A DNA stretch of 64,000 nucleotides. It comes from Anaerolineae bacterium. Its GTDB lineage: Bacteria; Chloroflexota; Anaerolineae; Aggregatilineales; Phototrophicaceae. Under the pieces are notes generated by a model. It saw nothing but the letters and a program-made list of their open reading frames with translations, did not search any database and was not told the origin of the DNA. Below, in pieces: positions 16,554 through 25,737 of the stretch. Numbering within the stretch: position 1 is the stretch's first letter; the number at the start of each line of letters is the position of its first letter. Made by a program: the position numbers and the translations under genes. The stretch covers positions 62,001-126,000 of the forward strand of contig JAJEFB010000015.1 of assembly GCA_022820665.1 (NCBI GenBank), given 5' to 3'.

Positions 16554-18052
16554 CCAAACAGATCCAGCGTGCCGCGCATCTCCATGGGCAGGCTGAAGAT
16601 CTGCCAGGCGGCCAGCATCATCAGCAGAAATACCAGCGCCCAAGGCATCAAGCCCGGCAGCGCTCGGCGGCGATAGAGGCGCAGCGCCTTCTGTTGCGCC
16701 AGGCGCAAACTCCAAAGGAAACCGCCGATCAGCGCCAGCAACTGGACGATGCCGATCAGATTTATATCTAAGCTGAAGCTCCAGGTCTGCCAGTCGCCCA
16801 CCGCGCCCAGAAATTCTTGAATGACGGGCACGATCAGACCCGGTCCCGTCAGCAGATGAAAACTGTAATGAGCGAACCAGATGCCGAATCCGATCGGCAC
16901 AAAAGCCGGCGCAAAAGCAGCCACCGTATCGCGTATCGAATCCCTGCGCAGGCAGCCAGTGACTAGCCTGCCAAGATATGCCGCGCCTGCCGCCACCAGC
17001 ACCGGTAAAAGCAAATTGCTCAAGCCAAAGATCAGGAGCAATACCACAAACTCGCTGGTGATACCTAGATTCAGAGCCAGCCACCGCTGCAAGTCGTAAT
17101 AAGGCGGCACCATGCCAAAAGCGTTGGAGATGCCCATGAAAACCAGCGCGATTACGAGCAAAGACAGGTCCCAGCGCCGCGGCCAACTGTCACCCCGGCT
17201 CAATTCCCGCCCCGGCGCGCGTGTGAACAAGCTGACATTGTCATAGGGGCAGGCGCGTACGCAGTCGAGACACATGGTACAATCCATATTGCCGCGAATC
17301 TGCGGCGCGAAGAGCTCAGTGCCACAACCCAGCGTACCTCCCGGACCATGTTCAACCTGGACTGCGCGCGGGGTATCTGTACCCGCGACAGCGATCTCAT
17401 CCAGACGAATCGTGGTCTGCGGCGCATAACTGCCGTTGACGCATTCTTTGCCGACGCATGTCGCGCAGACATCATGTGACTTCACGGCGATCTGAGTTGG
17501 CGAAACAGTCGAATAAACGAAATTGAAGGCGCCAAGCGGGCAGACATATTTGCAAAATGCCGACTCGGTGAAGATCGCCTCTAAAACGAAGGATGCCAGG
17601 AAGTAGGCGACGATCACCCAGGCTGTCAGCCAGGGGCTGGCCCAGAGGTTTAAGTATTCGTAGACGGAAAAAAGCAGAAACAAGCCGATAATCGCGATCC
17701 ATTTGTTCCGCAGTCGCCCGGGAAAGCGCCGTCCTCGTAAGGATAGCCGCTTCGCCAGTGTGCGAGGCAACGTAAAGGGACAGCCCATGCAGAACAGATT
17801 GCCCGCCAGCAGCAGAACCAGCACGGCAATGCCTCGGAATTGCACCCAGGGTCCCATCGTCGCCAGATTGCGCGCCGCGGTTTGCGGTCCGGTAAAGCCG
17901 TCGACAATTAGCGCAATCGCCGTCAAACCCAAGACCGACTGCATGACCAGCCTGCCATAGCGGGCGCGCAGCAGCGGGCCGACGATTGGCGCTTGCAGCA
18001 CATCAAAGCCTAAGGCGGGACGATGATGAATCGCATTGTCGCGATCATTCAT
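16550..18052 (-). CDS. Membrane 4Fe-4S ferredoxin-type protein (NapH/NosR/CcoG-like)
   Basis: 500 residues with about ten hydrophobic segments. Early cysteines NLFCMGCPF and ESAFCKYVCPLGAFN resemble the membrane-edge motifs of NapH/NosR proteins. Then CATCVGKECVNG is followed by a classic ferredoxin motif, MDCTMCLDCVRACPYDNV. Such proteins carry electrons between the quinone pool and periplasmic reductases or assist metalloprotein assembly. No reductase partner lies nearby. The gene is 13 nt downstream of the cation-exchanger gene, so probably in one transcript with it and the methyltransferase. Confidence 0.75.
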   Translation of the reverse strand: MNDRDNAIHHRPALGFDVLQAPIVGPLLRARYGRLVMQSVLGLTAIALIVDGFTGPQTAARNLATMGPWVQFRGIAVLVLLLAGNLFCMGCPFTLPRTLAKRLSLRGRRFPGRLRNKWIAIIGLFLLFSVYEYLNLWASPWLTAWVIVAYFLASFVLEAIFTESAFCKYVCPLGAFNFVYSTVSPTQIAVKSHDVCATCVGKECVNGSYAPQTTIRLDEIAVAGTDTPRAVQVEHGPGGTLGCGTELFAPQIRGNMDCTMCLDCVRACPYDNVSLFTRAPGRELSRGDSWPRRWDLSLLVIALVFMGISNAFGMVPPYYDLQRWLALNLGITSEFVVLLLIFGLSNLLLPVLVAAGAAYLGRLVTGCLRRDSIRDTVAAFAPAFVPIGFGIWFAHYSFHLLTGPGLIVPVIQEFLGAVGDWQTWSFSLDINLIGIVQLLALIGGFLWSLRLAQQKALRLYRRRALPGLMPWALVFLLMMLAAWQIFSLPMEMRGTLDLFG

Positions 18053-18065
18053 AGCAGGTCCTTAA

Positions 18066-19166
18066 TCAAACTGCCGCGCCGGAAAATAGCGTGTAGAGGA
18101 CATAAACCAGGTAGAGCGCCAGCAAAGCGATCCCCTCGCGCCGACTGAGCATGCGCTGGCTCTGCAAGAGTACGTACAAGACCACTGTCGTCCCGACGAG
18201 TATGCCGATCGACATCCACAAGCCATCTGCGCCAACATGAATCGACGCCATGCTGCTAAAAAGGATTGCCAGGACCCAGGGAAACCCCAAGCCGATGAAA
18301 ATGTCGAAAATATTGGAACCGATGGCGTTGGCCACGGCCATGCCGCCGCGGCCGTCGCGCGCGACATCAACGGAAGAGATGAGATCCGGCGCCGATGTGC
18401 CCGCCGCCAATAAAGTCAGCGCTACAATCACCGGCGGAATGCCGATGCCGGCTGCAAACACGATGGTCGACTCCACCAGGATATAACTCAAGGCGATGAT
18501 CAAGGCGATGGCGACAATAAATGTCCAGACGTAGTTCTTTTCTGGCGCGCCGGTGATCAAGCGAAGCAGCTTGGTTATAGAGGACTCGACTTTTCGCAGG
18601 GTGCCATCACCGTTCGCGACTTCCGGCTCAAGCGCGCTGTCGTCGACCGCCGCGGGCATATCGGTCCTGGATGGATCTTTGTAAAAGACCAGCAGCAGCA
18701 CATAGGCGACATAAGCCCCCAATCCCAAAACCGCTTCCCATAGCAGCACTTCGCCGTCCACAAAGATGAAGGCCAGATAGCCGATGGACAGCAGGTAATA
18801 GAGCGTGTCGCGCCGAACGGCAAAGAGATGAATGCGCAAGCTGCCCGCCACCACCGCGGATACACCGGTGATCACCAGAATGTTGAAGACAGCGGAGCCA
18901 ACAATCGTGCCGATGCCGACATCGCTATGGGCGCCGCCGCCGGTAAAGAGCGCTATCAGCGCAATCGCCAGTTCCGGCGCCGACGAACCCATCGCCATCA
19001 GGGACGCGCCAGCCACTTCGTCGGATAGCCTCAACCGCCGCGAAATCTGATCCAGGCTTACGATGAAAAAACCTTCGGTTATCACCGACAGCGCATAGAC
19101 TGATACTAAGATTAATGCCAGACTCGCCAGTGTCTCAATCAAGCTCGTCTCCGATTCGCGGGTCAA
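18066..19166 (-). CDS. CaCA-family Na+/Ca2+ exchanger-like antiporter
   Basis: 366 residues with ten or eleven predicted helices in two inverted halves. The two alpha repeats are clear: GASLMAMGSSAPELAIALIA with GIGTIVGSAVFNILVI, and LLAAGTSAPDLISSV with VANAIGSNIFDIFIGLG. The half-internal similarity and the Gly-Ser/Thr-Ser-Ala-Pro-(Glu/Asp) motifs are diagnostic. It exchanges Ca2+ or K+ against Na+ or H+ across the membrane. The central loop (about 165-205) is acidic. The start overlaps the stop of the methyltransferase gene by 4 nt, which implies coupling. Confidence 0.88.
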   Translation of the reverse strand: MTRESETSLIETLASLALILVSVYALSVITEGFFIVSLDQISRRLRLSDEVAGASLMAMGSSAPELAIALIALFTGGGAHSDVGIGTIVGSAVFNILVITGVSAVVAGSLRIHLFAVRRDTLYYLLSIGYLAFIFVDGEVLLWEAVLGLGAYVAYVLLLVFYKDPSRTDMPAAVDDSALEPEVANGDGTLRKVESSITKLLRLITGAPEKNYVWTFIVAIALIIALSYILVESTIVFAAGIGIPPVIVALTLLAAGTSAPDLISSVDVARDGRGGMAVANAIGSNIFDIFIGLGFPWVLAILFSSMASIHVGADGLWMSIGILVGTTVVLYVLLQSQRMLSRREGIALLALYLVYVLYTLFSGAAV

Positions 19167-20017
19167 TCACTTGCTCGAGCGACGCGCGATCCATTCTCCT
19201 GGCTGTGCCCCCAGCGAGCCACGATCGCCCGGAATACCATCGCTTGGGCATGCATCTCGTCGGGCTCGGCGCAGTCCGTCTCCAGCCAGCGATTCAGTTG
19301 CTGAACCGCGCGCGCGTGCAGGTCCGCAGGCAGATGCCAATCGCTGCTGAACATCTTTCGCCGGCGACGCTCGACCATCATGCGGCAGGAAACCGCTCTT
19401 TCCGTGTAGGGCAAGAGATCGACAATCTGAACCCTTGCGCCGGTCGCGCTCAGATGCTCCATCATCATGTCGTCCGTTCGAAATATCCCGTGACGGATGC
19501 CATCCGCCCCGACGCCCAGGTTTGCAAGGATCTCGTCCCATTTGCCGTGCACGACAGCCCAGGGCGGCTGCGCCTCGCTATCTAAGGGGGCGACCCGCAC
19601 GATCAGCAGGTGTCCGCCCGCTTTCAATACGCGCCTCACCTCCTGAATGCAGCGCTGCCAATCGTCCAGAAGGTGAAAAACGCGCACAGCCTGTACGAGT
19701 GAAAAACTGTCATCGGCAAAGGGCAGACGCTGCGCGATATCGACCTGCGCCAAGTCCACCGCCTTCTCATTATCCAGTTTAGGCGCGATCCGCCCCATCA
19801 TCCCGCGCGAGATATCGACGCCGACATAGCTGTCGCCCCCCGCGAAGAAGGAGGCTCCGATCAAGCCGGTGCCAATCGCCAGTTCGAGGATGCGCGGATT
19901 ATCATGACCCGCGAGATAGGGCAGAACCGCCTGCCGATACTGCGCGGCGACGCCGGATCGAAAGGCGCGCGTCGCATCGTAATAGGCTACCGCCCGGTCA
20001 TAATTCACGGTCGTCAT
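19163..20017 (-). CDS. Class I SAM-dependent methyltransferase
   Basis: 284 residues. The SAM-binding motif I is RILELAIGTGLIGASF (about residues 40-55), with the acidic residue at the end of strand 2 in YVGVDISRGMM. Motif post-I reads VDLAQVDIAQRLPFADDSF and motif III VLKAGGHLLIVRV. This resembles UbiE/Methyltransf_11 enzymes, but the acceptor is unknown. It is the first gene of a probable three-gene transcript with the exchanger and iron-sulfur protein. Confidence 0.82.
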   Translation of the reverse strand: MTTVNYDRAVAYYDATRAFRSGVAAQYRQAVLPYLAGHDNPRILELAIGTGLIGASFFAGGDSYVGVDISRGMMGRIAPKLDNEKAVDLAQVDIAQRLPFADDSFSLVQAVRVFHLLDDWQRCIQEVRRVLKAGGHLLIVRVAPLDSEAQPPWAVVHGKWDEILANLGVGADGIRHGIFRTDDMMMEHLSATGARVQIVDLLPYTERAVSCRMMVERRRRKMFSSDWHLPADLHARAVQQLNRWLETDCAEPDEMHAQAMVFRAIVARWGHSQENGSRVARASD

Positions 20018-20121
20018 GGCATGGAACCATCGGTAGAATGAGTGCCTCGTGCAAACAATACGATTATAACACTGAAGCCCTTGTAAATAGACGCCGACAG
20101 CGGCAGATGACAGGAGCTAGC

Positions 20122-20616
20122 ATGAAGACCGATGATATCAAACTGCTTTACCAATACAACGATTGGGCCAACAAGCGCATTCTCGCGGCGGCCGAGAATC
20201 TGAAGGAGGAACAATTGACGACGCCCAACGAACTCGGCTGGGGCAGCTTGCGCGGAGCGCTGGTTCACATACTCGATGCCGAATTCGGCTGGCGCAAGTT
20301 CCTGAACAATGAAGAGGGATCGCGCGCCCTGCTAAACGATGAAGACTTCAAGGATATCGCCGCGCTGCGCCAGCGCTGGGACGAGGAAAACGAAGCGCTC
20401 TGGGCGTACCTCGACTCGTTGACCGACGATGACCTCTACGGACCGGTAATCAGCCAACGAGGCGATACGGAGTACCGCTGGCTCCTGTGGCAATGCCTGG
20501 CGCATGTGGTCAACCACGGCACGCAGCACCGCGCCGAATGCGCCGCTTTGCTCACCGGCTTCGGTTACTCGCCGGGCGATGTCGATTTCACACTCTACCT
20601 CAGCAGCCGCGAATAA
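20122..20616 (+). CDS. DinB family protein (single domain)
   Basis: 164 residues from the ATG at 20122, selected by AGGAG 5 nt upstream. It is a four-helix DinB/YfiT-like protein: LLYQYNDWANKRILAAAENL at the start, then GSLRGALVHILDAEFGW with the first His, and HVVNHGTQHRAECAALLTGF supplying two more His, a likely metal site. DinB proteins are often thiol-dependent transferases. This is the first of three closely related domains in a row; the other two share one reading frame 19 nt downstream. Confidence 0.85.
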   Translation: MKTDDIKLLYQYNDWANKRILAAAENLKEEQLTTPNELGWGSLRGALVHILDAEFGWRKFLNNEEGSRALLNDEDFKDIAALRQRWDEENEALWAYLDSLTDDDLYGPVISQRGDTEYRWLLWQCLAHVVNHGTQHRAECAALLTGFGYSPGDVDFTLYLSSRE

Positions 20617-20635
20617 ACATCGGTAGGGAGACTTG

Positions 20636-21643
20636 ATGAACTTCGCAGCCATTGAGCTTCTCTTCAAATACAATGATTGGGCAAATGACCGAATCCTGGA
20701 CAGGGCGGAAAATGTCTCATTTGAGCAACTGACCGCGCCCAATGACCTCGGTTGGGGCAGCCTGCGCGGGGCGCTGGTCCACCTGATGGACGCCGAGTAC
20801 GTCTGGCATATCCTGCTTGAAGATGGCATTGACGTGGAGGCGCTCGATCCCGAAGACTTTCCTGATTTCGCCAGCATCCGCGCGCGCTGGGCGGAGGTAA
20901 GGCGCGCCTTCTGGAACTATCTCAAGCAATTGAGCGACGAGGAGCTGAACGCAGCCCTTGACTATGAAGCGCTGGGCGGATTGCGCCGTGAACCGCTCTG
21001 GCATTTACTCATCCACGTCATCAACCACGGCAGTCAACACCGCGCCGAATGCGCCGCTCTGCTCACCGGCTTCGGGTATTCGCCGGGCGATGTCGATTTT
21101 ACGCTTTTCCTCAATAGCCGGAACAAACTTCAAAACGGAGACGTTATGAACTTCAAGGACATTGAACTGCTCTTTCAATACAACGACTGGGCAAACGGCC
21201 GAATCCTGGATACGGCGGAAAATGTCTCTAACGAACAGTTGATCGCGCCCAACGAATTCGGCTGGGGCAGCCTGCGCGGGGCGCTGGTCCACCTGATGGA
21301 CGCCGAATACGCCTGGCGCGTCCTCCTGAAAACCAGCGAACACGTCGAATGGCTGCAGCCGGAAGACTTCCCCGATGTCCCCGCCATCCGCGCGCGCTGG
21401 GCAGAAGAACGCCAAGCCTTTTGGGCTTATCTCACTGGTCTGAGCGATGAAGATCTCAGCAGCACTATCAGTTACGAGGGAGACGGCAAAACGCGCCATC
21501 GCATACTCTGGCATTGCCTGGCGCATGTCGTGAATCACGGCACGCAGCATCGCGCCGAATGCGCCGCCCTGCTAACCGGGTTTGGTCACTCGCCGGGGAA
21601 TCTCGATTTCACCGTGTTTCTGTCGGAGCGTTGGTGCGACTGA
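20636..21643 (+). CDS. Tandem two-domain DinB fusion protein
   Basis: 335 residues from the ATG at 20636, with TAGGGAG upstream. Two complete DinB domains (about 1-165 and 171-335) repeat the same pattern: FKYNDWANDRI, GSLRGALVHLMDAEY, HVINHGSQHRAECAALL, and again FQYNDWANGRI to HVVNHGTQHRAECAALL. The join (SRNKLQNGDVMNF) still contains a ribosome-binding-like ACGGAG and an ATG at 21146. So the fusion probably arose by loss of a stop codon between duplicated genes, and the second domain may also be made alone. The DNA of the three copies is visibly similar, a recent tandem triplication. Confidence 0.85.
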   Translation: MNFAAIELLFKYNDWANDRILDRAENVSFEQLTAPNDLGWGSLRGALVHLMDAEYVWHILLEDGIDVEALDPEDFPDFASIRARWAEVRRAFWNYLKQLSDEELNAALDYEALGGLRREPLWHLLIHVINHGSQHRAECAALLTGFGYSPGDVDFTLFLNSRNKLQNGDVMNFKDIELLFQYNDWANGRILDTAENVSNEQLIAPNEFGWGSLRGALVHLMDAEYAWRVLLKTSEHVEWLQPEDFPDVPAIRARWAEERQAFWAYLTGLSDEDLSSTISYEGDGKTRHRILWHCLAHVVNHGTQHRAECAALLTGFGHSPGNLDFTVFLSERWCD

Positions 21644-21819
21644 AAGCCGGGCGTCGTCCCGCGTCAGAATTCTTGCGGCGCAGGTACAGGTACGGTACAG
21701 TATGTGTAAGTTTCGGGTGACGCAATTCCGCTAAACAGCGCTCAATCCGCTGGATGCATAGCGTTTGTCGCCTTATGACGTTTCCTCAATCGAAGATAGT
21801 TTAAGAAAGGGTCCCAGTC

Positions 21820-23109
21820 ATGCGTAGACTTCTCGTTTTAAGTTTCCTGATACTAATCGTGCTGTCGCTATTGCCGGCAGCCTTGCTCGCCCAGGATACC
21901 CCCAAAGTCACAGTCGTAACTTGTTGGGGCGGTCCCGAAGGCATCGGTTTCAATGCCGTCAACGCGGTATTCACTGAACAGACGGGCATTGAAGTTGAAC
22001 ATATCGACGATCGCGACTGCCATCTGCTGCCGCAAATCATGGCCAGCGCCGGCAACCCGCCCGATGTATCCGGCATGCCGCGTCCCGGCGTCATGGCGGA
22101 GTTGGCGCGCGAAGGCTTGATCATCCCCTTGACCAGCGGCGATGATCCGGTCATGACAGATGAATTCGTCAAAGCCAATTACGGTCAGGCGCTGATTGAT
22201 CTGGGTTCGGTTGATGGCGATTTCTACGGTGTCATCAGCGCAGTCAGCTCCAAGAGCATCGCCTGGCGCCGCACTGATGTCTTTGAGGACATCGGCGAAG
22301 ACGCGCCCACGACCTGGGACGAGTTCATCGAGTACCTGGATATCCTGGCGGAAGAAGGGATACCGCCTTTGGCGCTGGGCGCTTTGGATGGCTGGACGCT
22401 CACCGACTTCTTCGAGAACCTCTATCTCAACATCGCCGGTCCCGAGATGTACCACAAGCTTTTCGTGACGCACGAGGTCGAGTGGACCGATCCCACCGTC
22501 ATCAGCGCGCTGGAGCATTTCGCCGAAGCGGTATCGCCAACCGACACGCGCCTGGCCGGCGGCTCGGACGGGACGCTCGCCCGCGGTTTCATCGGCGCCA
22601 TGGACGCCGTGATGAACGGCGAAGCCGGGCTCTTCCCACTTGCCAGCTTCATGCGCAGTTTCGCCCAAGCCAACTTCCCGGGTCAGACTTGCCCCGATGA
22701 TTTTGGCTCCTTCCGATTCCCCACCATCAATGAAGACTTCGCCAACTCGGTTGTGCTTGGCGGCAACTTCTGGCTGATGTACAACGACCGGCCCGAGGTG
22801 CGCGAGTACATGCGCTGGATGGCTGGCGCCGAAGCCCAGGAACTGATGGCGACCCAGGAAACGGGACCGCAATTGTCAGCCAACTACAATGTGTCGGCTG
22901 ATGTCTACGCCGAGCCTTGTGACGGCATGGCCGCGGCTATGGTCGCCAATGCCGCCTTCGTCGCCTTTGACGGCTCCGACCTGGCGCCGGGCGCCATCGG
23001 CGGCGACGCCATGTTCACCGGCTTGCAAGACCTGGTCGCCAATCCCGACGCGGTGGCAGAGGTCGCCCAATTCATCGAGGACGTGGCTGACACCGCCTAC
23101 GGCGAATAG
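21820..23109 (+). CDS. Sugar ABC transporter substrate-binding protein (family 1)
   Basis: 429 residues. A Sec signal peptide (MRRLLVLSFLILIVLSLLPA, then ALLAQ) without a lipobox cysteine suggests a free or membrane-anchored exported protein. The mature part has the family pattern: VTVVTCWGGPEGIGF, QTGIEVEHIDDRD, PPDVSGMPRP, PTTWDEFIEYLDILAE, and a C-terminal region with ANYNVSADVY. This resembles glycerol-3-phosphate or oligosaccharide-binding proteins. The transcript continues into two permease genes after an intergenic hairpin. No ATPase is encoded here, so a shared MsmX-type ATPase elsewhere is likely. Confidence 0.88.
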   Translation: MRRLLVLSFLILIVLSLLPAALLAQDTPKVTVVTCWGGPEGIGFNAVNAVFTEQTGIEVEHIDDRDCHLLPQIMASAGNPPDVSGMPRPGVMAELAREGLIIPLTSGDDPVMTDEFVKANYGQALIDLGSVDGDFYGVISAVSSKSIAWRRTDVFEDIGEDAPTTWDEFIEYLDILAEEGIPPLALGALDGWTLTDFFENLYLNIAGPEMYHKLFVTHEVEWTDPTVISALEHFAEAVSPTDTRLAGGSDGTLARGFIGAMDAVMNGEAGLFPLASFMRSFAQANFPGQTCPDDFGSFRFPTINEDFANSVVLGGNFWLMYNDRPEVREYMRWMAGAEAQELMATQETGPQLSANYNVSADVYAEPCDGMAAAMVANAAFVAFDGSDLAPGAIGGDAMFTGLQDLVANPDAVAEVAQFIEDVADTAYGE

Positions 23110-23128
23110 TCTGACAGAACGTTTCGCT

Positions 23129-23160
23129 AAGAGGGCAGCCCTATGGGACTGCCCTCTTTT
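23129..23160 (+). terminator. Hairpin between binding-protein and permease genes (partial terminator)
   Basis: AAGAGGGCAG and CTGCCCTCTT form a perfect 10-bp stem, extended in the loop by CCC/GGG, followed by two more T. In such transporter operons a partial terminator after the binding protein keeps its level well above that of the permeases. Confidence 0.7.
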
Positions 23161-23218
23161 GACAATGCTGTTTTCCGCGCATTAATCCGTCCGCGGCGAT
23201 CGGACCGGTACTCAGATC

Positions 23219-24124
23219 ATGCATACGAGCAGATTCAGCAGATTAATGCCCTGGCTCTTCGCCGGACCGGCGCTGATCGCGATGGCGCTCTTTTACGTCT
23301 ACCCGACGATCGTCACCATCATACTGAGTTTCACCCGGGGCACGATCACAACGCCAGCCAAAGAATTCGTCGGGCTTGAAAATTATCGGATACTATTGAC
23401 TGAAGACCGCTTTTTCTTGAGTTTCGAGGATGGAGCCTTCAGCGGGGCGCTGATCAACAGTTTTGCCTGGCTCATAATTTTTCCGACAGCCGTCGTCCTT
23501 ATTGGACTTTTGGTCGCTGTGCTATCCGACAAGGTCAAATACGAAGCGATTATCAAATCCATCGTCTTCATGCCGATGGCCATCTCCGCCACCGCTGCCG
23601 CGGTCATCTTCCGCCTCCTCTATAACCAGAATCCCAACCTCGGCTCCCTCAACGCGTTTCTGGCGTCCATCTTCCCTGATTTCGAGCCGATCGCTTGGTT
23701 GGGAAGCGTAGAAGTCGCCAACCTGGCGGTAATTTTCGCCGGCGTCTGGATTTGGACTGGTCTTTCCGTCGTTGTGCTGTCAGCCGCCTACAAAGCCATT
23801 CCCGACGAGATACACGAAGCCGGGAAGATCGATGGCGCCAATGCCTGGCAATTGTTCTGGCGCGTCTCTGCCCCAATGCTCAGCGGACCGATGACTTTCG
23901 TCGCCGTCACCATGATCATCAATGCGCTGAAGATGATTGACCTGGTGCTGGTGATGACAAAGGGCGCGCCACGCGGCGCAACGCGCATCATCGGTTACAC
24001 CGTATTTTGGGAGACCTTCAACAACAATCGAACCGGTTATGGCAGCGCTGTGGCGGTGATTCTCCTGCTGCTCGTCCTGCCCTTCATCATTTATCAGTTG
24101 CGGCAAGTCCGCCGCGAGATATGA
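23219..24124 (+). CDS. Sugar ABC transporter permease (MalF/UgpA-like)
   Basis: 301 residues with six predicted transmembrane segments. The N-terminus MPWLFAGPALIAMALFYVYP is followed by the periplasmic VGLENYRILL segment and the cytoplasmic EAA loop (EAGKIDGANAWQLFWRVSAP), where the ATPase docks. The C-terminal TRIIGYTVFWETFNNNRTGY is typical. It forms the channel with the second permease encoded 7 nt downstream. Confidence 0.9.
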   Translation: MHTSRFSRLMPWLFAGPALIAMALFYVYPTIVTIILSFTRGTITTPAKEFVGLENYRILLTEDRFFLSFEDGAFSGALINSFAWLIIFPTAVVLIGLLVAVLSDKVKYEAIIKSIVFMPMAISATAAAVIFRLLYNQNPNLGSLNAFLASIFPDFEPIAWLGSVEVANLAVIFAGVWIWTGLSVVVLSAAYKAIPDEIHEAGKIDGANAWQLFWRVSAPMLSGPMTFVAVTMIINALKMIDLVLVMTKGAPRGATRIIGYTVFWETFNNNRTGYGSAVAVILLLLVLPFIIYQLRQVRREI

Positions 24125-24131
24125 GGACGCT

Positions 24132-25730
24132 TTGGAGGCGCAATCGCTAAGCTACAACAGGCGGCGTCCAAGCCTGACCGACGCGCTTATCGCCTTGACG
24201 CGGCGAGGACCAGTCCACGCGATTTTGGTGATCATCGGCATCATTTGGCTCGTTCCCTCGGTGGGCTTGGCTGTGACTTCGTTTCGCACTCGCGGCGATA
24301 TTTCCGCTTCCGGCTGGTGGACCATCGCCAGCGGTAGCCGCACAATTACGGACCAACTCTGGGAGTTACGGGTAGTTGAGTCTGGCGAAAGCAGCGAAAA
24401 CACCATCGTCGCCGGCGATTCCGTAAGCGGCGAATTACTGGCTGACGCGGTCGAAGGCTTGCCGGCCGCCACAATCGGCTTGGTCCGCGTCCAGCAGATC
24501 ATCGGCACTTTCGCCGTCGAGGAATTTGACCAGCCCATCGCGCTTAATGGCGTGGGAACGGTCACTGTTTATACCGACGGCTCCCACGATTTCGCGCCAG
24601 CGGCCGGTTATTCCGGCGCTCTTTTGACCGAAATCGAGAGCTCGGAAACGCCCTTTGTGGCCGAATTCCAGCTACAAGGCTTTGAGTCCATAAAGGGCGA
24701 ATTAGTAGTTGAAGAGCTCGGGGAATCAGTTCGCGTTCCGCGGGCCGGCAAGATCACAGTGAATGCCGACGGCAGTTACGACTTCGCGCCTCGTTCAAGT
24801 TTCGTCGGCACGTTTGAAGCGACGATTGACCAGGACCTTGTTGATAATCCGCCTTTCACAATCGGATATGCCATGGAGCGCGCCGGAGCTCCGCTTTTAG
24901 TATTTGATACGAGCGCGGCCATAGAACTGCCGCTGGCTGGTACGATTCACGTCGGCGCGGATGGGGGTTTCGAGTTCAGCGCCGCCGCGGACTTCGCCGG
25001 CGCCATTGAGATGGAACTCGGCATCCAGAATCCGCTGCTGACGCTGGAGAATTACGAGGAAGTATTCACGCGGGAGCAGTTGGCCGAGCCGGGATTTCTC
25101 AACTTCTTCAAAAACAGTTTCATCATCACAATTCCCAGCACAATCATACCGATCGCAATTGCGGCCATGGCAGCCTACGCATTCGCCTGGCTGGACCTGC
25201 CCTATCGCAATGTCTTCTATCTGCTGGCGATCGCCATGTTGATTGTCCCGCTGCAAACCACCTGGATCCCGGTTCTGCGCATGCTGAACGCGGCGAATCT
25301 GATCGGCACCTGGCCCGGCATCTGGATCGCGCATTCGTCGTATGGCACGCCTTTCGCCATTTTTCTGCTTTACAACTTTTTCCGGGATCTCCCCAGTGAA
25401 CTCTTTGAAGCCGCGCGCGTCGACGGCGCTTCAGAATTTGGCATGTTCTTTCGCATTGTTGTGCCGCTTTCACTGCCCGCTCTGGCATCCTTGGCAATTT
25501 TTCAGTTTGTCTGGGTATGGAACGATCTGATGAACGCGCTGATCTTCCTGGTTGACCAACAGAAGTTCCCGCTAACAGTAGGCATTCGACAACTCGTCGG
25601 ACAATACGCCAACGAGTGGGATATCCTCGCTTCCGGCGCCTTCATTACCATGCTCGTACCCCTGCTGGTGTTCTTCAGTCTGCAACGCTATTTCGTTCGC
25701 GGCGTCACAGCCGGCGCCGTCAAAGGATAA
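24132..25730 (+). CDS. Sugar ABC transporter permease (MalG-like) with a VCBS-like periplasmic insertion
   Basis: 532 residues, against about 275-300 for the family. The first helix (about 29-50) and the following GDISASGWWTI (residues 55-65) are normal. The usual TLENYEEVF resumes only at residue 304. Between them lie about 235 residues with three repeats related to VCBS/cadherin-type modules: GTVTVYTDGSHDFAP, GKITVNADGSYDFAP and GTIHVGADGGFEFSA, each followed by a hydrophobic strand and F/Y-x-G. The rest, with the EAA loop EAARVDGASEFGMFFRIVVP, is intact, so the transporter is probably functional. The insertion should lie outside the membrane. Confidence 0.88.
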   Translation: MEAQSLSYNRRRPSLTDALIALTRRGPVHAILVIIGIIWLVPSVGLAVTSFRTRGDISASGWWTIASGSRTITDQLWELRVVESGESSENTIVAGDSVSGELLADAVEGLPAATIGLVRVQQIIGTFAVEEFDQPIALNGVGTVTVYTDGSHDFAPAAGYSGALLTEIESSETPFVAEFQLQGFESIKGELVVEELGESVRVPRAGKITVNADGSYDFAPRSSFVGTFEATIDQDLVDNPPFTIGYAMERAGAPLLVFDTSAAIELPLAGTIHVGADGGFEFSAAADFAGAIEMELGIQNPLLTLENYEEVFTREQLAEPGFLNFFKNSFIITIPSTIIPIAIAAMAAYAFAWLDLPYRNVFYLLAIAMLIVPLQTTWIPVLRMLNAANLIGTWPGIWIAHSSYGTPFAIFLLYNFFRDLPSELFEAARVDGASEFGMFFRIVVPLSLPALASLAIFQFVWVWNDLMNALIFLVDQQKFPLTVGIRQLVGQYANEWDILASGAFITMLVPLLVFFSLQRYFVRGVTAGAVKG

Positions 25731-25737
25731 GTCAGCC

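Noticed and set aside
21670..21819. Promoter or operator built on GGTACA direct repeats before the binding-protein gene
   Set aside because: The three short repeats could be chance, and no -35/-10 pair aligns with them.
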